Assembly: GCA_026125925.1 (NCBI GenBank)
Contig: JAHCKF010000006.1
Location: 1 to 31,496, forward strand
DNA from: Pseudolabrys sp.
Lineage (GTDB): Bacteria > Pseudomonadota > Alphaproteobacteria > Rhizobiales > Xanthobacteraceae
Reading direction: 5' to 3'
Length of the DNA: 31,496 nt
Positions 1 through 7,923 of the stretch are shown here, one piece after another. Numbering within the stretch: position 1 is the stretch's first letter; the number at the start of each line of letters is the position of its first letter. The position numbers were made by a program, and so were the translations under genes. The notes under the pieces were generated by a model. It searched no databases. It was not told where the DNA came from and saw nothing but the letters and a program-made list of their open reading frames with translations.

Positions 1-1396
1 AATCGCGGTCATGGCTGATGAGGATCAGCGTCCCGTCATAGTCGGCGAGGAAATCTTGCAGGAGGTCGAGCGTCTCGAGGTCGAGATCGTTGGTCGGCTC
101 GTCGAGCACCATGAGGTTCGACCGCCGGGCGAGCGCCCGCGCCAGCATCAGCCGCGCCCGCTCGCCGCCGGAGAGCCGCCCGACCGGCGTTCCCGCCTGC
201 TCCGGCACGAAGAGGAAGTCGCGCATGTAGCCGATCACATGGCGCTGGCTGCTGCCGACCTGCACGGAATCCCCGCGGCCTTCGGTGAGCGTGTCGGCTA
301 GCGAAACGTCGGGGTCGAGGCTTTCGCGGGTCTGGTCGAGCGTCACCATTTCGACATTGGCGCCGAGCCGCACCGTGCCGGCGTCGGGCGCGAGCCGCCC
401 GGTGAGGAGGTTCACCAGGGTGGTCTTGCCGGAGCCGTTGGGCCCGATGACGCCGAGCCGGTCGCCACGCGCGATGCGGATCGACACATCGCGGACCACC
501 GCGCGCCCGCCATAGCTCTTGGTGATGCCGCTCGCCTCGATGACCAGCTTGCCCGAGCGCGGCCCGGCTTCAGTGGAGAGCGCGGCCTCGCCGACCGGCC
601 CACGCGACAGCATCTGCCGGCGCTCGGCGCGCAGCGTGTGGAGCGCGCCCAGCCGGCGCATGTTGCGCTTTCGCCGCGCGCTGACGCCGTAGCGCAGCCA
701 GTCGGCCTCGCGCGCGATCTTGCGGTCGAGCTTGTGGCCGGCGAGCTCCTCCTCCTCGAGGACCGCGTCGCGCCACGCCTCGAACGCGGCGAAGCCCTTG
801 TCGAGACGCCGGGTGCGGCCGCGGTCGATCCACACCGTCGCCGAGGACAGCGCCTCGAGGAAACGCCGGTCGTGGCTGACGAAGACGAGCGCGCCGCGAT
901 GGGCGCGAAGCCGCTCCTCCAGCCACTCGATCGCCGGGAGGTCGAGGTGGTTGGTCGGCTCGTCGAGGAGGAGGATGTCGGGCTCCGCGGCAAGCGCCTG
1001 CACGATCGCCGCGCGCCGGAGTTCTCCGCCGGAAAGCCGCGCCGGATCCTCCTCGCCCGTCAGGCCGAGCGACGCCAGCAGCGCATCGGCCCGGTGCGGG
1101 TCGTCGCCGGGGCCAAGGCCGGCAAGCGCGAAGGCGCGTGCGGTCGGAAACCCCGCCGGGTCGGGCTCCTGCGGCAGGTAGCGCAGCGTCGCCGACGGCT
1201 GCAGGAAGCGCGCGCCGCCATCGGCCGCCACCGCGCCGGCCGCGATCCTGAGGAGCGTGGATTTGCCCGATCCGTTCCGCCCGATCAGGCAGATGCGGTC
1301 GCGCTGCCCGACCAGAAGGTCGGCACCTTCGAGCAGCGGCGTTCCGCCGAAGGTGAGGCGGATGTCCTGGAGCGTGAGGAGCGGCGGCTCGGCCAT
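1..1396 (-). CDS. ABC-F family ATPase, C-terminus cut off by the window edge
   Basis: Cytoplasmic protein with two ABC ATPase domains and no membrane segments, the plan of ABC-F proteins (Uup/EttA type), which act on the ribosome rather than in transport. Visible motifs: first Walker A GRNGSGKST near residue 38, first signature LSGGELRR near 118, Walker B LLLDEPTNHLD, then a basic linker, a second Walker A GPNGSGKTT near 315, a second signature LSGGERARL near 407 and a second DEPTNDLD. About 465 residues are present; the reading frame is still open at position 1, so the end (probably a Uup-like C-terminal region) is missing. The ATG at 1396 is chosen because the protein then begins with MAEPPLLTLQDI, as expected just before the first ABC domain. 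It is divergent from the membrane protein at 1553. The family call is firm; the exact member is not. Confidence 0.88.
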   Translation of the reverse strand, partial: MAEPPLLTLQDIRLTFGGTPLLEGADLLVGQRDRICLIGRNGSGKSTLLRIAAGAVAADGGARFLQPSATLRYLPQEPDPAGFPTARAFALAGLGPGDDPHRADALLASLGLTGEEDPARLSGGELRRAAIVQALAAEPDILLLDEPTNHLDLPAIEWLEERLRAHRGALVFVSHDRRFLEALSSATVWIDRGRTRRLDKGFAAFEAWRDAVLEEEELAGHKLDRKIAREADWLRYGVSARRKRNMRRLGALHTLRAERRQMLSRGPVGEAALSTEAGPRSGKLVIEASGITKSYGGRAVVRDVSIRIARGDRLGVIGPNGSGKTTLVNLLTGRLAPDAGTVRLGANVEMVTLDQTRESLDPDVSLADTLTEGRGDSVQVGSSQRHVIGYMRDFLFVPEQAGTPVGRLSGGERARLMLARALARRSNLMVLDEPTNDLDLETLDLLQDFLADYDGTLILISHDRD

Positions 1397-1552
1397 GGGG
1401 AGCCGTCTAACAGCCTGTCCGCGAAAAGGGAAAGTGGCCGGGAACCGCGCCCCGGCCGCCGGCATTCCCCCCGGGCGCCCGGCGGCGGACCGCCGCGAAA
1501 GTGCTAGTGTGGGCGCGCGGCAGGATTAATCCCACCCAACCGCGAGCGCATC

Positions 1553-2722
1553 ATGGCACCAAGGCCGCAATCCTGGGAATCGATCAAGGCCGACCTGCTG
1601 CCGTATCTGCGACGGCTGATCCTGACGATCATCGTGATCGCGCTGGCGCTCCTGATCTGGGCGCTGCGCGACGTCGCGCTCCTCGCCTTCGCGTCGGTGC
1701 TGGTCGCGATCGTGCTTCTGGCGGAGACGCGCCTCATCCGCCGGGTTACCGGCCTCGGCCACAAGACCTCCCTCGCGATCGCCGGGGCGCTGACGGTCCT
1801 CATCCTCGGGGGCACGATCGGCCTGTCGTGGCCGGCCTTCGAGGAGCAGATGTCCAGCCTCTTCGTGCGGCTGCAGGCCTCGATCGGAGAGCTGGAGGAC
1901 ATTCTCGGCATCCAGCTGCCTTCCTCGGCCGAGGAGGTCGGCGCAGACTTCGGCGGCATCGTCGACCGGGTCTGGTCGGTGATGGTCACCGTCGCGCAGG
2001 CGGCGGTCACCATCGTCACCAGCTTCTTCCTCGTCGTCATCGCCGGCGCCTTCATCGCCGCCGACCCCGCGACCTACAAGGCCGGCCTCGTCCTCCTCTT
2101 TCCCAAGACCTGGCACGACATCGTCCGCGCCGCCCTCGACAAGACCGGCCGCGGCCTTCGCCTCTGGCTGCAGGCCCAGCTCCTGACGATGCTGATCGTC
2201 GGCACGCTGGTCGGCATCGGCGCCACCATCATCGGCCTGCCGTCGCCGCTGGCGCTCGGCCTGATCGCCGGGCTCACCGAATTCGTGCCGATCATCGGAC
2301 CGTTCGCCGGCGCGGCGCCGGCGGTGCTGATCGCGGCCAGCATCGACACGCCGACGCTGGTCTGGACGGTGCTCCTCTATGTCTTCGTCCAGCAGCTGGA
2401 AGGCAACCTCATCACGCCGCTGATGCAAAAGCGCATCGCGGCGGTGCCGCCGGTGCTCCTCCTCTTCGCCTTCGTCGCCTTCGGCCTCCTGTTCGGCGTC
2501 CCCGGCATCATCGTCGCCGCGCCGCTGACCATCGCGCTCTACATCCTGGTGCGGGAGTTCTACGTCGCCGAGCTCCTCAACGAGCGCGAGCAGCTCGACA
2601 ATTCGGCCCTACCCCTTCCCGGCCAAGCCGCGCCTGATCCCGACCCGAAAGGAGCCGAGGAGGCCGCCAAGGCACCCACCCGCCGCCGCGTGCGTAAGCC
2701 CCCGACGAAGCGGAAGAGCTAG
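1553..2722 (+). CDS. AI-2E family transporter (PerM-like membrane protein)
   Basis: A 389-residue integral membrane protein of the AI-2E/PerM exporter superfamily. Hydrophobic segments are visible near residues 20-45, 65-90, 140-170, 210-260 and 280-340, with the family-typical stretch G-L-I-A-G-L-T-E-F-V-P-I-I-G-P near 240-255 and a charged, proline-rich tail rich in R and K. The length is normal for the family. Members are described as transporters of quorum-sensing molecules or as ion antiporters; the substrate cannot be read from sequence. The ATG at 1553 gives a sensible start about 20 residues before the first membrane helix. It stands alone, divergent from the ABC-F gene, and is followed by a REP-like palindrome. 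Confidence 0.85.
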   Translation: MAPRPQSWESIKADLLPYLRRLILTIIVIALALLIWALRDVALLAFASVLVAIVLLAETRLIRRVTGLGHKTSLAIAGALTVLILGGTIGLSWPAFEEQMSSLFVRLQASIGELEDILGIQLPSSAEEVGADFGGIVDRVWSVMVTVAQAAVTIVTSFFLVVIAGAFIAADPATYKAGLVLLFPKTWHDIVRAALDKTGRGLRLWLQAQLLTMLIVGTLVGIGATIIGLPSPLALGLIAGLTEFVPIIGPFAGAAPAVLIAASIDTPTLVWTVLLYVFVQQLEGNLITPLMQKRIAAVPPVLLLFAFVAFGLLFGVPGIIVAAPLTIALYILVREFYVAELLNEREQLDNSALPLPGQAAPDPDPKGAEEAAKAPTRRRVRKPPTKRKS

Positions 2723-2755
2723 CGTCGACGGGATCTCACGCACCGCTCACTTCAA

Positions 2756-2879
2756 CCCTCCCCTTGCGGGAGGGTCGAAACCGCGAAGCGGTTTTCGGGG
2801 AGGGGTGCTGAGTCCGAGGCTGAACGCAAGCGCAGCACCCCCTCCCGAACCGGCTGCGCCGGTTCGACCTCCCCGCAAG
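2756..2879. repeat. REP/BIME-like palindromic intergenic repeat, interrupted by the IS
   Basis: Two inverted arms face each other. The left arm (2756-2810) has a hairpin with CCCTCCC/GGGAGGG stems and a second hairpin AACCG-CGAAG-CGGTT. The right arm (2834-2879) is close to its reverse complement and ends in CCTCCCCGCAAG. Joining 2879 to the sequence after the insertion element (from 4055) restores a perfect hairpin, CCTCCCC-GCAA-GGGGAGG. This is the structure of bacterial REP/BIME repeats; copy number in the genome cannot be judged here. Confidence 0.75.
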
Positions 2880-4049
2880 GGGGACCGTTGCGTAATTCGC
2901 TGTCTGTGATTGCTCCCTGCTTCTTTTGGATCGGCGGGGGATGAGTCGCGATGGCGGTGAGGAAGACGGGTCAGTTCAGCTTCGTTGAAGCACTGCTACC
3001 TCAGGGATTGGGTCCGGCGAGCCGGCTGGACCGGCTAGCGGAGGTGGTGAAGTGGTACCGGTTTGAGAAGGTGCTGCGGCGGCTTCGCGACGAGGGTCCG
3101 GGTCGGGCGGGCTATCCGCCGCTGGTGATGTTCCGTGCGCTGTTGCTGCAGTCGCTTTACGGGCTGTCGGATGCGGAGCTGGAGGAGGCGCTGGGGGACC
3201 GGCTGTCGTTCCGTCGCTTTGCCGGGCTGAGCCTGACCGACGCGATCCCGGACCACACGACGCTGTGCCGGTTCCGGCTGGCGCTGATCGGTGAAGGCTT
3301 GCTGGAGAAGCTGTTCGGCGAGTTGGACCGGCAGCTGGAGCAGGCCGGTCTGGTGCTGAAGCGGGGGACGATGCTGGACGCGACGCTGATCGAGACGGTG
3401 GCGCGACAGCCGGGCGAGGACGAAGCGCCGCGGGACCCGGATGCGCGGCTGACCGCCCGCAAGGGCAAACGCGGAGTGACCTATGGCTACAAGGCCCATG
3501 TCGGTGTGGACGAGGGCAGCGGCCTGATCCGGTCGGTTGCCACGACCCCTGCCAACGTCAACGACACGGTGATGGCCGATGGCCTGATCCGCGGAGACGA
3601 GGCGGTGGTGTGGGGCGATGCGGCCTACCACACTAGGGCACGTCAAGCGGCGCTGAAGGCGCGGGGGATCAAGCCGCGTCTGGCACGGCGGCCGAACCGC
3701 TACCATCCCGAACTGCCACCGCGGCTGAAGCGCTACAACCGCCTGATCGCCCGGCGGCGGGCAGCCGTCGAGACGACCTTCGCCACATGGAAGCGGCGCA
3801 TGGGCCTGGTCGCGATCCGCTACATCGGCCTTGCCAAGGCGACGGCCCAGGTGACGCTGGCGGCGATGGCCTTCAACCTGCGGCGCTGGACAGTGCTCAG
3901 CCCGGGCTGATCACGCCCGCACTCCGTCCACCATCGCCCCCGGACCCGCCCAACCAGCTCAAAACGAACCCTACCAAGGGGCTCCTCGGCAGCCTGACCT
4001 CGCCGCATGCCCGTCCGTCGCAACCGTGAGCCGTAACGCAACGGTCCCC
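2880..4049 (+). mobile_element. IS5-family insertion sequence, complete
   Basis: An insertion sequence of about 1170 bp with one transposase gene. Terminal inverted repeats of 16 bp match at 15 positions: GGGGACCGTTGCGTAA at 2880-2895 and its near reverse complement at 4034-4049. The same 5 bp, GCAAG, flanks both sides (2875-2879 and 4050-4054) and may be the target duplication, although the surrounding repeat is itself palindromic, so the exact duplication length is uncertain. Five bp is not the usual size for the best-known IS5 groups. Confidence 0.82.
2951..3910 (+). CDS. IS5-family DDE transposase
   Basis: A full-length 319-residue transposase that cuts and joins the ends of its own element. 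The N-terminal part carries the IS5-type DNA-binding region (YPPLVMFRALLLQ...YGLSDAELEEAL). The catalytic acidic residues are D143 (in MLDATLIE), D223 (in WGDAAYH) and E274, the last within the R-x3-E-x6-K signature of IS4/IS5-type enzymes (RAAVETTFATWK). No frameshift or stop is present, so the element may be active. The ATG at 2951 lies 71 bp inside the left inverted repeat. Family assignment is by motif and length; the subgroup is not determined. Confidence 0.92.
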   Translation: MAVRKTGQFSFVEALLPQGLGPASRLDRLAEVVKWYRFEKVLRRLRDEGPGRAGYPPLVMFRALLLQSLYGLSDAELEEALGDRLSFRRFAGLSLTDAIPDHTTLCRFRLALIGEGLLEKLFGELDRQLEQAGLVLKRGTMLDATLIETVARQPGEDEAPRDPDARLTARKGKRGVTYGYKAHVGVDEGSGLIRSVATTPANVNDTVMADGLIRGDEAVVWGDAAYHTRARQAALKARGIKPRLARRPNRYHPELPPRLKRYNRLIARRRAAVETTFATWKRRMGLVAIRYIGLAKATAQVTLAAMAFNLRRWTVLSPG

Positions 4050-4091
4050 GCAAGGGGAGGCGCCGGTGCAGCTCGCGCGGGAGCGCAAAGC

Positions 4092-4482
4092 CTAGACTGC
4101 CGGCTCCAGCCGCGTGCGCTGGCCGTTCGATCCGGAAGTAGCGGTTGCCGTTGCGCTCGATGGTGAAGGTGCGCACCGTCTCGCCGATCCGTGTGACGAC
4201 GCCGTCCGGCGATACCGACCATGTGCCGGTGAGCGTCTGCGGCGAAATCGCATTGCGAACCGCCGCTCCCGACCACGTGCCGTTGGCGAAGTAAGTATAG
4301 ATGTAGTCCGCACCGCGGATCGGCGCGGCGAGCAGGAAGGCGCGCACCTGCGCACCGTCGAGCTGTCCCTCGGGCAGGTTGAGCGCCGCGTAGGGCGAGC
4401 CCTGCTGCGCGATCGCGACGGATGCGGGTGCGGTGCCGGCGAGGATCGCCGCAAGCAGCACTGTGAAAGGTTTCAGACGCAT
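4092..4482 (-). pseudogene. Small secreted protein of unknown function, apparently frameshifted near its end
   Basis: The first part reads as a small exported protein: a signal peptide (MRLKPFTVLLAAILAGTAPASVAIAQ), then a domain with YIYTYFANGTWSGAAVRNA, TLTGTWSVSPDGVVTRIGE and RNGNRYFRIER. In this frame the protein runs without a stop into the neighbouring insertion sequence (to 3820), which is unnatural. A single base removed near 4124-4128 would instead give YFRIDGQRTRLEPAV and a stop at 4092, a total of about 129 residues. That reading is compact and plausible, so I call a one-base frameshift; a sequencing error would look the same. I do not recognise the family and assign no function. 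The gene lies 42 bp from the insertion element. Confidence 0.5.
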
Positions 4483-4687
4483 AGAGGAGTCCTCGGCTAG
4501 CCTCTGTTCCGTTCACTTTAGGCTAAATCGGCGTTCATCGCATCAGGACGACTGCGCTCGCGCGTTGAAAGCCCCTGCGGCGAGCGCGGGCAGCATGCGC
4601 CGGACGTGCTTCAGCGTGTCATCCGGCCCGCTTGCTTTGCCGCTGGCCGGCGGCTATCGCCGCTCAACCGAAGCGGTGGAGAAGCCC

Positions 4688-5536
4688 GTGAAGCTCGCGA
4701 GTTACCTGGTCGCCGGACGGCCGTCCTTCGGCATCGTCACCGGCGAGGGCGTGATCGACGTGCCGCGGCGGCTCCCCGAGATCCCCGACCTCAAATCGGC
4801 GCTCGCCATGATCGGCGGCCTCGACTGGCTCCGCGGGATCGAACACGAGACGCCGGACCTTCAGCCAGACGCGCTGCGATTCCTTCCGCCGATCGTCCAT
4901 CCCGACAAGGTGCTGTGCATCGGGCTCAACTACCGGGAGCATGCCGCCGAAGTGGCCAAGGCGCTGCCGCCGCATCCCACCGTCTTCGTGCGTTTCGCCG
5001 ACGCCCAGACCGGCCATGGCGAGCCGATGATCCGGCCGAAGGTCTCGACCCGGTACGACTATGAGGGCGAGCTGGCGGTGGTGATCGGGCGCGACGCCCG
5101 CCACGTGAAGGCCGGGGACGCGTTGTCCTATGTGGCCGGCTACACCTGCTTCAACGACGGCTCGGTCCGCGACTGGCAGGGCCACACCACGCAGTTCACC
5201 GCGGGGAAGAACTTCTACCGCTCCGGCGCGATGGGGCCGTTCCTGGTGACGGCCGACGAGGCGCCCGACCCGTCGACGCTCACGGTCGTCACCCGGCTGA
5301 ACGGCACGGTAGTGCAGGACGGGCAGACATCCGACATGATCTTCGACGTGCCGGCGCTGATCGCCTATGTCTCGACCTTCACCCCGCTGTCGGCCGGCGA
5401 CGTCATCGCCACCGGCACGCCGAGCGGCGTCGGCCAGGCCCGCAAGCCGCCGCTCTACATGAAGGGCGGCGACGTGGTCGAGGTGGAGATCGAAGGGATC
5501 GGGCTGCTGCGCAACCCGATCGCCGACGAGGCCTGA
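4688..5536 (+). CDS. Fumarylacetoacetate hydrolase (FAH) family protein
   Basis: A 282-residue soluble enzyme of the FAH superfamily, metal-dependent hydrolases and decarboxylases acting on acylpyruvates and related aromatic breakdown products. Diagnostic stretches are DKVLCIGLNYREHAAEV, STRYDYEGELAVVIGR with the metal-binding E-x-E, YTCFNDGSVRDWQ with the third acidic ligand, FYRSGAMGPFLV, LNGTVVQDG, and the ending ATGTPSGVG...GDVVEVEIEGIG. The frame is open upstream to 4433, but the GTG at 4688 is preferred: it follows a GGAGAA ribosome site and gives the normal family N-terminus (MKLASYLVAGRPSFGIV). The substrate is unknown. It converges with phyR, with one base between the stop codons. 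Confidence 0.9.
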   Translation: MKLASYLVAGRPSFGIVTGEGVIDVPRRLPEIPDLKSALAMIGGLDWLRGIEHETPDLQPDALRFLPPIVHPDKVLCIGLNYREHAAEVAKALPPHPTVFVRFADAQTGHGEPMIRPKVSTRYDYEGELAVVIGRDARHVKAGDALSYVAGYTCFNDGSVRDWQGHTTQFTAGKNFYRSGAMGPFLVTADEAPDPSTLTVVTRLNGTVVQDGQTSDMIFDVPALIAYVSTFTPLSAGDVIATGTPSGVGQARKPPLYMKGGDVVEVEIEGIGLLRNPIADEA

Positions 5537-5537
5537 C

Positions 5538-6338
5538 CTACGCGACCTTCTTGCTGGTCGCCGCGGTCTCGAAGAACAGCACCTGGCTGATCATCGCCCG
5601 CACCGCGGCGGGATCGTAGGGCTTGGAGATGAGGAAGGTCGGCTCCGGCCGCTCGCCCGTGAGAAGCCGCTCCGGATAGGCGGTGATGAAGATCACCGGC
5701 GGCGACGACTGCTCGAGAATGTCGTTCACCGCATCGATGCCCGAGCTGCCGTCGGCAAGGTGGATGTCGGCCAGCACGAGGCCCGGGCGTTCGCGGCGGA
5801 TCGCCTCGATCGCCTCCTTATGGGTGCGCGCGGTCGCGATCACCTCATGGCCGAGGCCGGTCACCAGGGTCTCGATGTCGAGCGCGGTCAGCGGCTCGTC
5901 CTCGATGATGAGGACGCGGGTGGCGATCTGGCCGGCGATGTCGGCATTCGCCTGGTCGATCAGGCGGTTCGCCTCGGTCTCGTCGATGCCCATGATCTCG
6001 GCGATGTCGGCGACCGGGAAGCCCTCCAGCACCCGCAGCAGGAACGCCACGCGCTCGGCGGGGAGGATGGCGGCAAGGCGCTGGTCGGCATTCGCCTCCC
6101 ACGCCGCCGGGGCGGGGTCGGGCTTGCCGTTCAGCGGGACCGTGTTCCAGATCCGGTAGAACATCGTGTAGAGCGCCACGGTCCGGCTCGCGCCGGCCGG
6201 GAGGCTCTTGGGGTCGGCTGCAATGGCTTCCAGCACCGCGGCGACATAGGCGTCGCCGCTGGCCTGGCTACCGGTCAGCGCGCGGGCGAAGCGTCTGAGA
6301 TGCGGGATCATCGCCGCCAGTTCCTGCGCGAGGGTCAT
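5538..6338 (-). CDS. phyR: PhyR, general stress response anti-anti-sigma response regulator
   Basis: PhyR controls the alphaproteobacterial general stress response. When phosphorylated, its sigma-like domain binds the anti-sigma factor NepR and frees EcfG. The 266 residues show an N-terminal ECF sigma-like domain (about 1-135, starting MTLAQELAAMIPHLRRFARAL, with LLRVLEGFPVADIAEIMGI near the region 4 position) and a C-terminal receiver domain from about 140 (RVLIIEDEPLTALDIE, phosphoacceptor D191 in LVLADIHLADG, conserved ITAYPERLLTGE and K in FLISKPYDP). Order and length match the family. It is divergent from nepR-ecfG, as in many members of this class. A partial EcfG-type promoter may lie upstream (6404-6429), which would allow autoregulation. 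Confidence 0.96.
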   Translation of the reverse strand: MTLAQELAAMIPHLRRFARALTGSQASGDAYVAAVLEAIAADPKSLPAGASRTVALYTMFYRIWNTVPLNGKPDPAPAAWEANADQRLAAILPAERVAFLLRVLEGFPVADIAEIMGIDETEANRLIDQANADIAGQIATRVLIIEDEPLTALDIETLVTGLGHEVIATARTHKEAIEAIRRERPGLVLADIHLADGSSGIDAVNDILEQSSPPVIFITAYPERLLTGERPEPTFLISKPYDPAAVRAMISQVLFFETAATSKKVA

Positions 6339-6403
6339 TCAGGCCTCCTGCTTGACAGACATGTGAAAAACGCCCCTTTGCTTGCATCCCCGATGCGAAG
6401 CAG

Positions 6404-6429
6404 GGCGAGGGGGTATAGGGGCTTGTTCC
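6404..6429 (-). promoter_or_regulatory. Possible EcfG-type promoter for phyR
   Basis: On the minus strand there is GGAAC (6429-6425), a 17-base spacer and CGCC (6407-6404). EcfG promoters are known as GGAAC-N16/17-CGTT. The -35 half is perfect and the spacing correct, but only CG of the -10 half matches, so this is a weak candidate. It lies 66 bp upstream of the phyR start. Confidence 0.3.
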
Positions 6430-6488
6430 CCGCCTGCGCTGGCACGCCGGGGCAGATCGTGTCGCTAGCGCACCATGACGGCATAAAT

Positions 6489-6683
6489 ATGAAGCCCACC
6501 GATCCGAAGCGTCAACGCCAACCGCGCGAGGGGAGCCCCGGCCGGCCCCCCGGCCAGGAATCGGCAGCCGCCATCGGACGTCGGCTGCGCGAGATGTATG
6601 ACGGCGTACTGACCGAACCGGTTCCCGATCATCTGCTCGCCCTGGTCGCAAAATTGGACGGCGGGCCTGACGGCAAGCCATGA
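6489..6683 (+). CDS. nepR: NepR anti-sigma factor
   Basis: A 64-residue protein that holds the sigma factor EcfG inactive until PhyR takes its place. A disordered, basic and proline-rich N-terminus (MKPTDPKRQRQPREGS) is followed by the conserved two-helix NepR core: AAIGRRLREMYDGVL, the kink TEPVPDHLL and ALVAKLDGG. The size is typical. The ATG at 6489 starts the protein; the stop codon overlaps the ecfG start (ATGA at 6680-6683), so the pair is translationally coupled. This keeps anti-sigma and sigma production matched. Confidence 0.93.
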   Translation: MKPTDPKRQRQPREGSPGRPPGQESAAAIGRRLREMYDGVLTEPVPDHLLALVAKLDGGPDGKP

Positions 6684-7222
6684 CCGGCGCCATCCGCGAC
6701 CAGATGCTGGCCGCCATTCCGAGCCTGCGCGCCTTCGCCGTATCGCTCGGCGGAACGCGCGGCTGGGCCGACGACCTCGTCCAGGAGACCCTGACCCGGG
6801 CCTGGGCCAACCAGCATTCCTTCCGGCCCGGCACCAACCTCACCGCCTGGCTTTTCACCATTCTGCGCAACGAGTTCTACACCCAGCTCCGCAAGCGCCG
6901 GCGCGAGGTCGAGGACGCCGACGACGCCTATGCCCAGCAGCTCGCCACCCCGCCCTCGCAAGGCGGCCACATGGACCTCGTCGATTTCGGCAAGGCGCTG
7001 GCCGAGCTTCCCGCCGAACAGCGCGAGGCGCTGATCCTCACCGGCGGCTCCGGCTTTTCCTACGAGGAAGCCGCGGAAATCTGTGGTTGCGCGGTGGGGA
7101 CCATCAAGAGCCGCGTCAACCGGGCCCGCGCGACGCTGTCCGGCAAGCTCAAGCTCGACGAGACCGACACCTTCGGCCTCGACGGCGCCACGATCGGCAT
7201 CGTGGCGGGCGGCCCGCGCTAG
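6680..7222 (+). CDS. ecfG: EcfG-type (ECF15) general stress sigma factor
   Basis: A 180-residue extracytoplasmic-function sigma factor. Region 2 is at about 20-80, including DDLVQETLTRAWAN and GTNLTAWLFTILRNEFY. Region 4 is at about 110-165, including ALAELPAEQREALILTGG, SYEEAAEICGCAVGTIKSRVNRAR with the helix-turn-helix. The length and the GTIKSRVNRAR ending fit the EcfG group. Overlap with nepR by four bases and the divergent phyR make the functional assignment secure. It recruits RNA polymerase to stress genes with GGAAC-type promoters. The C-terminal tail after region 4 (KLDETDTFGLDGATIGIVAGG) is short. Confidence 0.95.
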   Translation: MTGAIRDQMLAAIPSLRAFAVSLGGTRGWADDLVQETLTRAWANQHSFRPGTNLTAWLFTILRNEFYTQLRKRRREVEDADDAYAQQLATPPSQGGHMDLVDFGKALAELPAEQREALILTGGSGFSYEEAAEICGCAVGTIKSRVNRARATLSGKLKLDETDTFGLDGATIGIVAGGPR

Positions 7223-7301
7223 CGGCGTCCGCCAGTCGGCGGAAGCGGTAGCGTGGCCACGCTGTGAAGCCAACGGCCACGGACCGCCAAAGACCTCACC
7301 C

Positions 7302-7388
7302 TCATCACCCCGGCGAAAGGCCGGGCTCCAGGGCGGCAGACCCGGCGCGCGCGGCTTCTGGATTGCGGCCTTCGCCGGAATGACGAAG
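7302..7388. repeat. Palindromic intergenic repeat, first copy type
   Basis: The left arm (about 7302-7330, core CCCCGGCGAAAGGCCGGGCTCCAG) matches the reverse complement of the right arm (about 7356-7388, core ATTCCGGCGAAGGCCGCAATCCAG) with a few differences. The sequence resembles dispersed intergenic repeats common in sphingomonads and other GC-rich proteobacteria. It lies in the 504-bp gap between ecfG and tRNA-Phe, where no gene is seen. Confidence 0.65.
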
Positions 7389-7490
7389 GGAAGGGAAGAA
7401 TTCCGCAATCCCGGCAAGGGCTTGCCTGCCGCAGAAAAAAGTCGGGCGTCCGCAGGAACTCCGCCGCGGGGTCGCGCATTGATAGCTTCG

Positions 7491-7595
7491 GATGGCGGGC
7501 TTGACCCGCTGACCAGCCGGCACCGCTATCCCCCCTCGTCCCCCAAGAGGTGCCGGCATTGACAAGCCGGTGGTGCGGGTCAACCCCGCATCGCC
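7491..7595. repeat. Palindromic intergenic repeat, second type
   Basis: Imperfect inverted arms: GCGGGCTTGACCCGC and GCCGGCACCGC on the left (7494-7527) face GAGGTGCCGGC and GCGGGTCAACCCCGC on the right (7548-7590). It sits between ecfG and tRNA-Phe. It is unlike the repeat at 7302-7388 and could act as a transcription barrier before the tRNA. Confidence 0.55.
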
Positions 7596-7726
7596 GGCTT
7601 TCCCCTTCCCGATCCGCGGCCGCTCCCGAAACGGCCGGTACCGCGCCGATCGGCAGGGTGGACAGCTTTTTGGGCCTCCCCTATAAACCGCGGGCTTCGC
7701 TGGGCCGCACGGCCCGGACCGGGCGC

Positions 7727-7802
<76 letters not shown>

Positions 7803-7923
7803 TTCTTTTCAATGACTTAGTGAGAAGAGGCGATGGTCTTAGGCTCGCCCTAGGCTCTCCTCAACGCGGCGTTTCCATGCGCTGCGCTGCGCGCGATTAC
7901 GCAATTGTGAGAACCGGCGCCGC

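Noticed and set aside
638..1507. Long plus-strand open frame of 289 codons
   Set aside because: It is antisense to the ABC-F gene, is composed of R, A, E and G as expected from GC-rich shadows, and has no motif.
4433..4687. N-terminal extension of the FAH-family protein
   Set aside because: Not conserved in the family and overlaps the leader of the opposite gene; the GTG at 4688 has a ribosome site.
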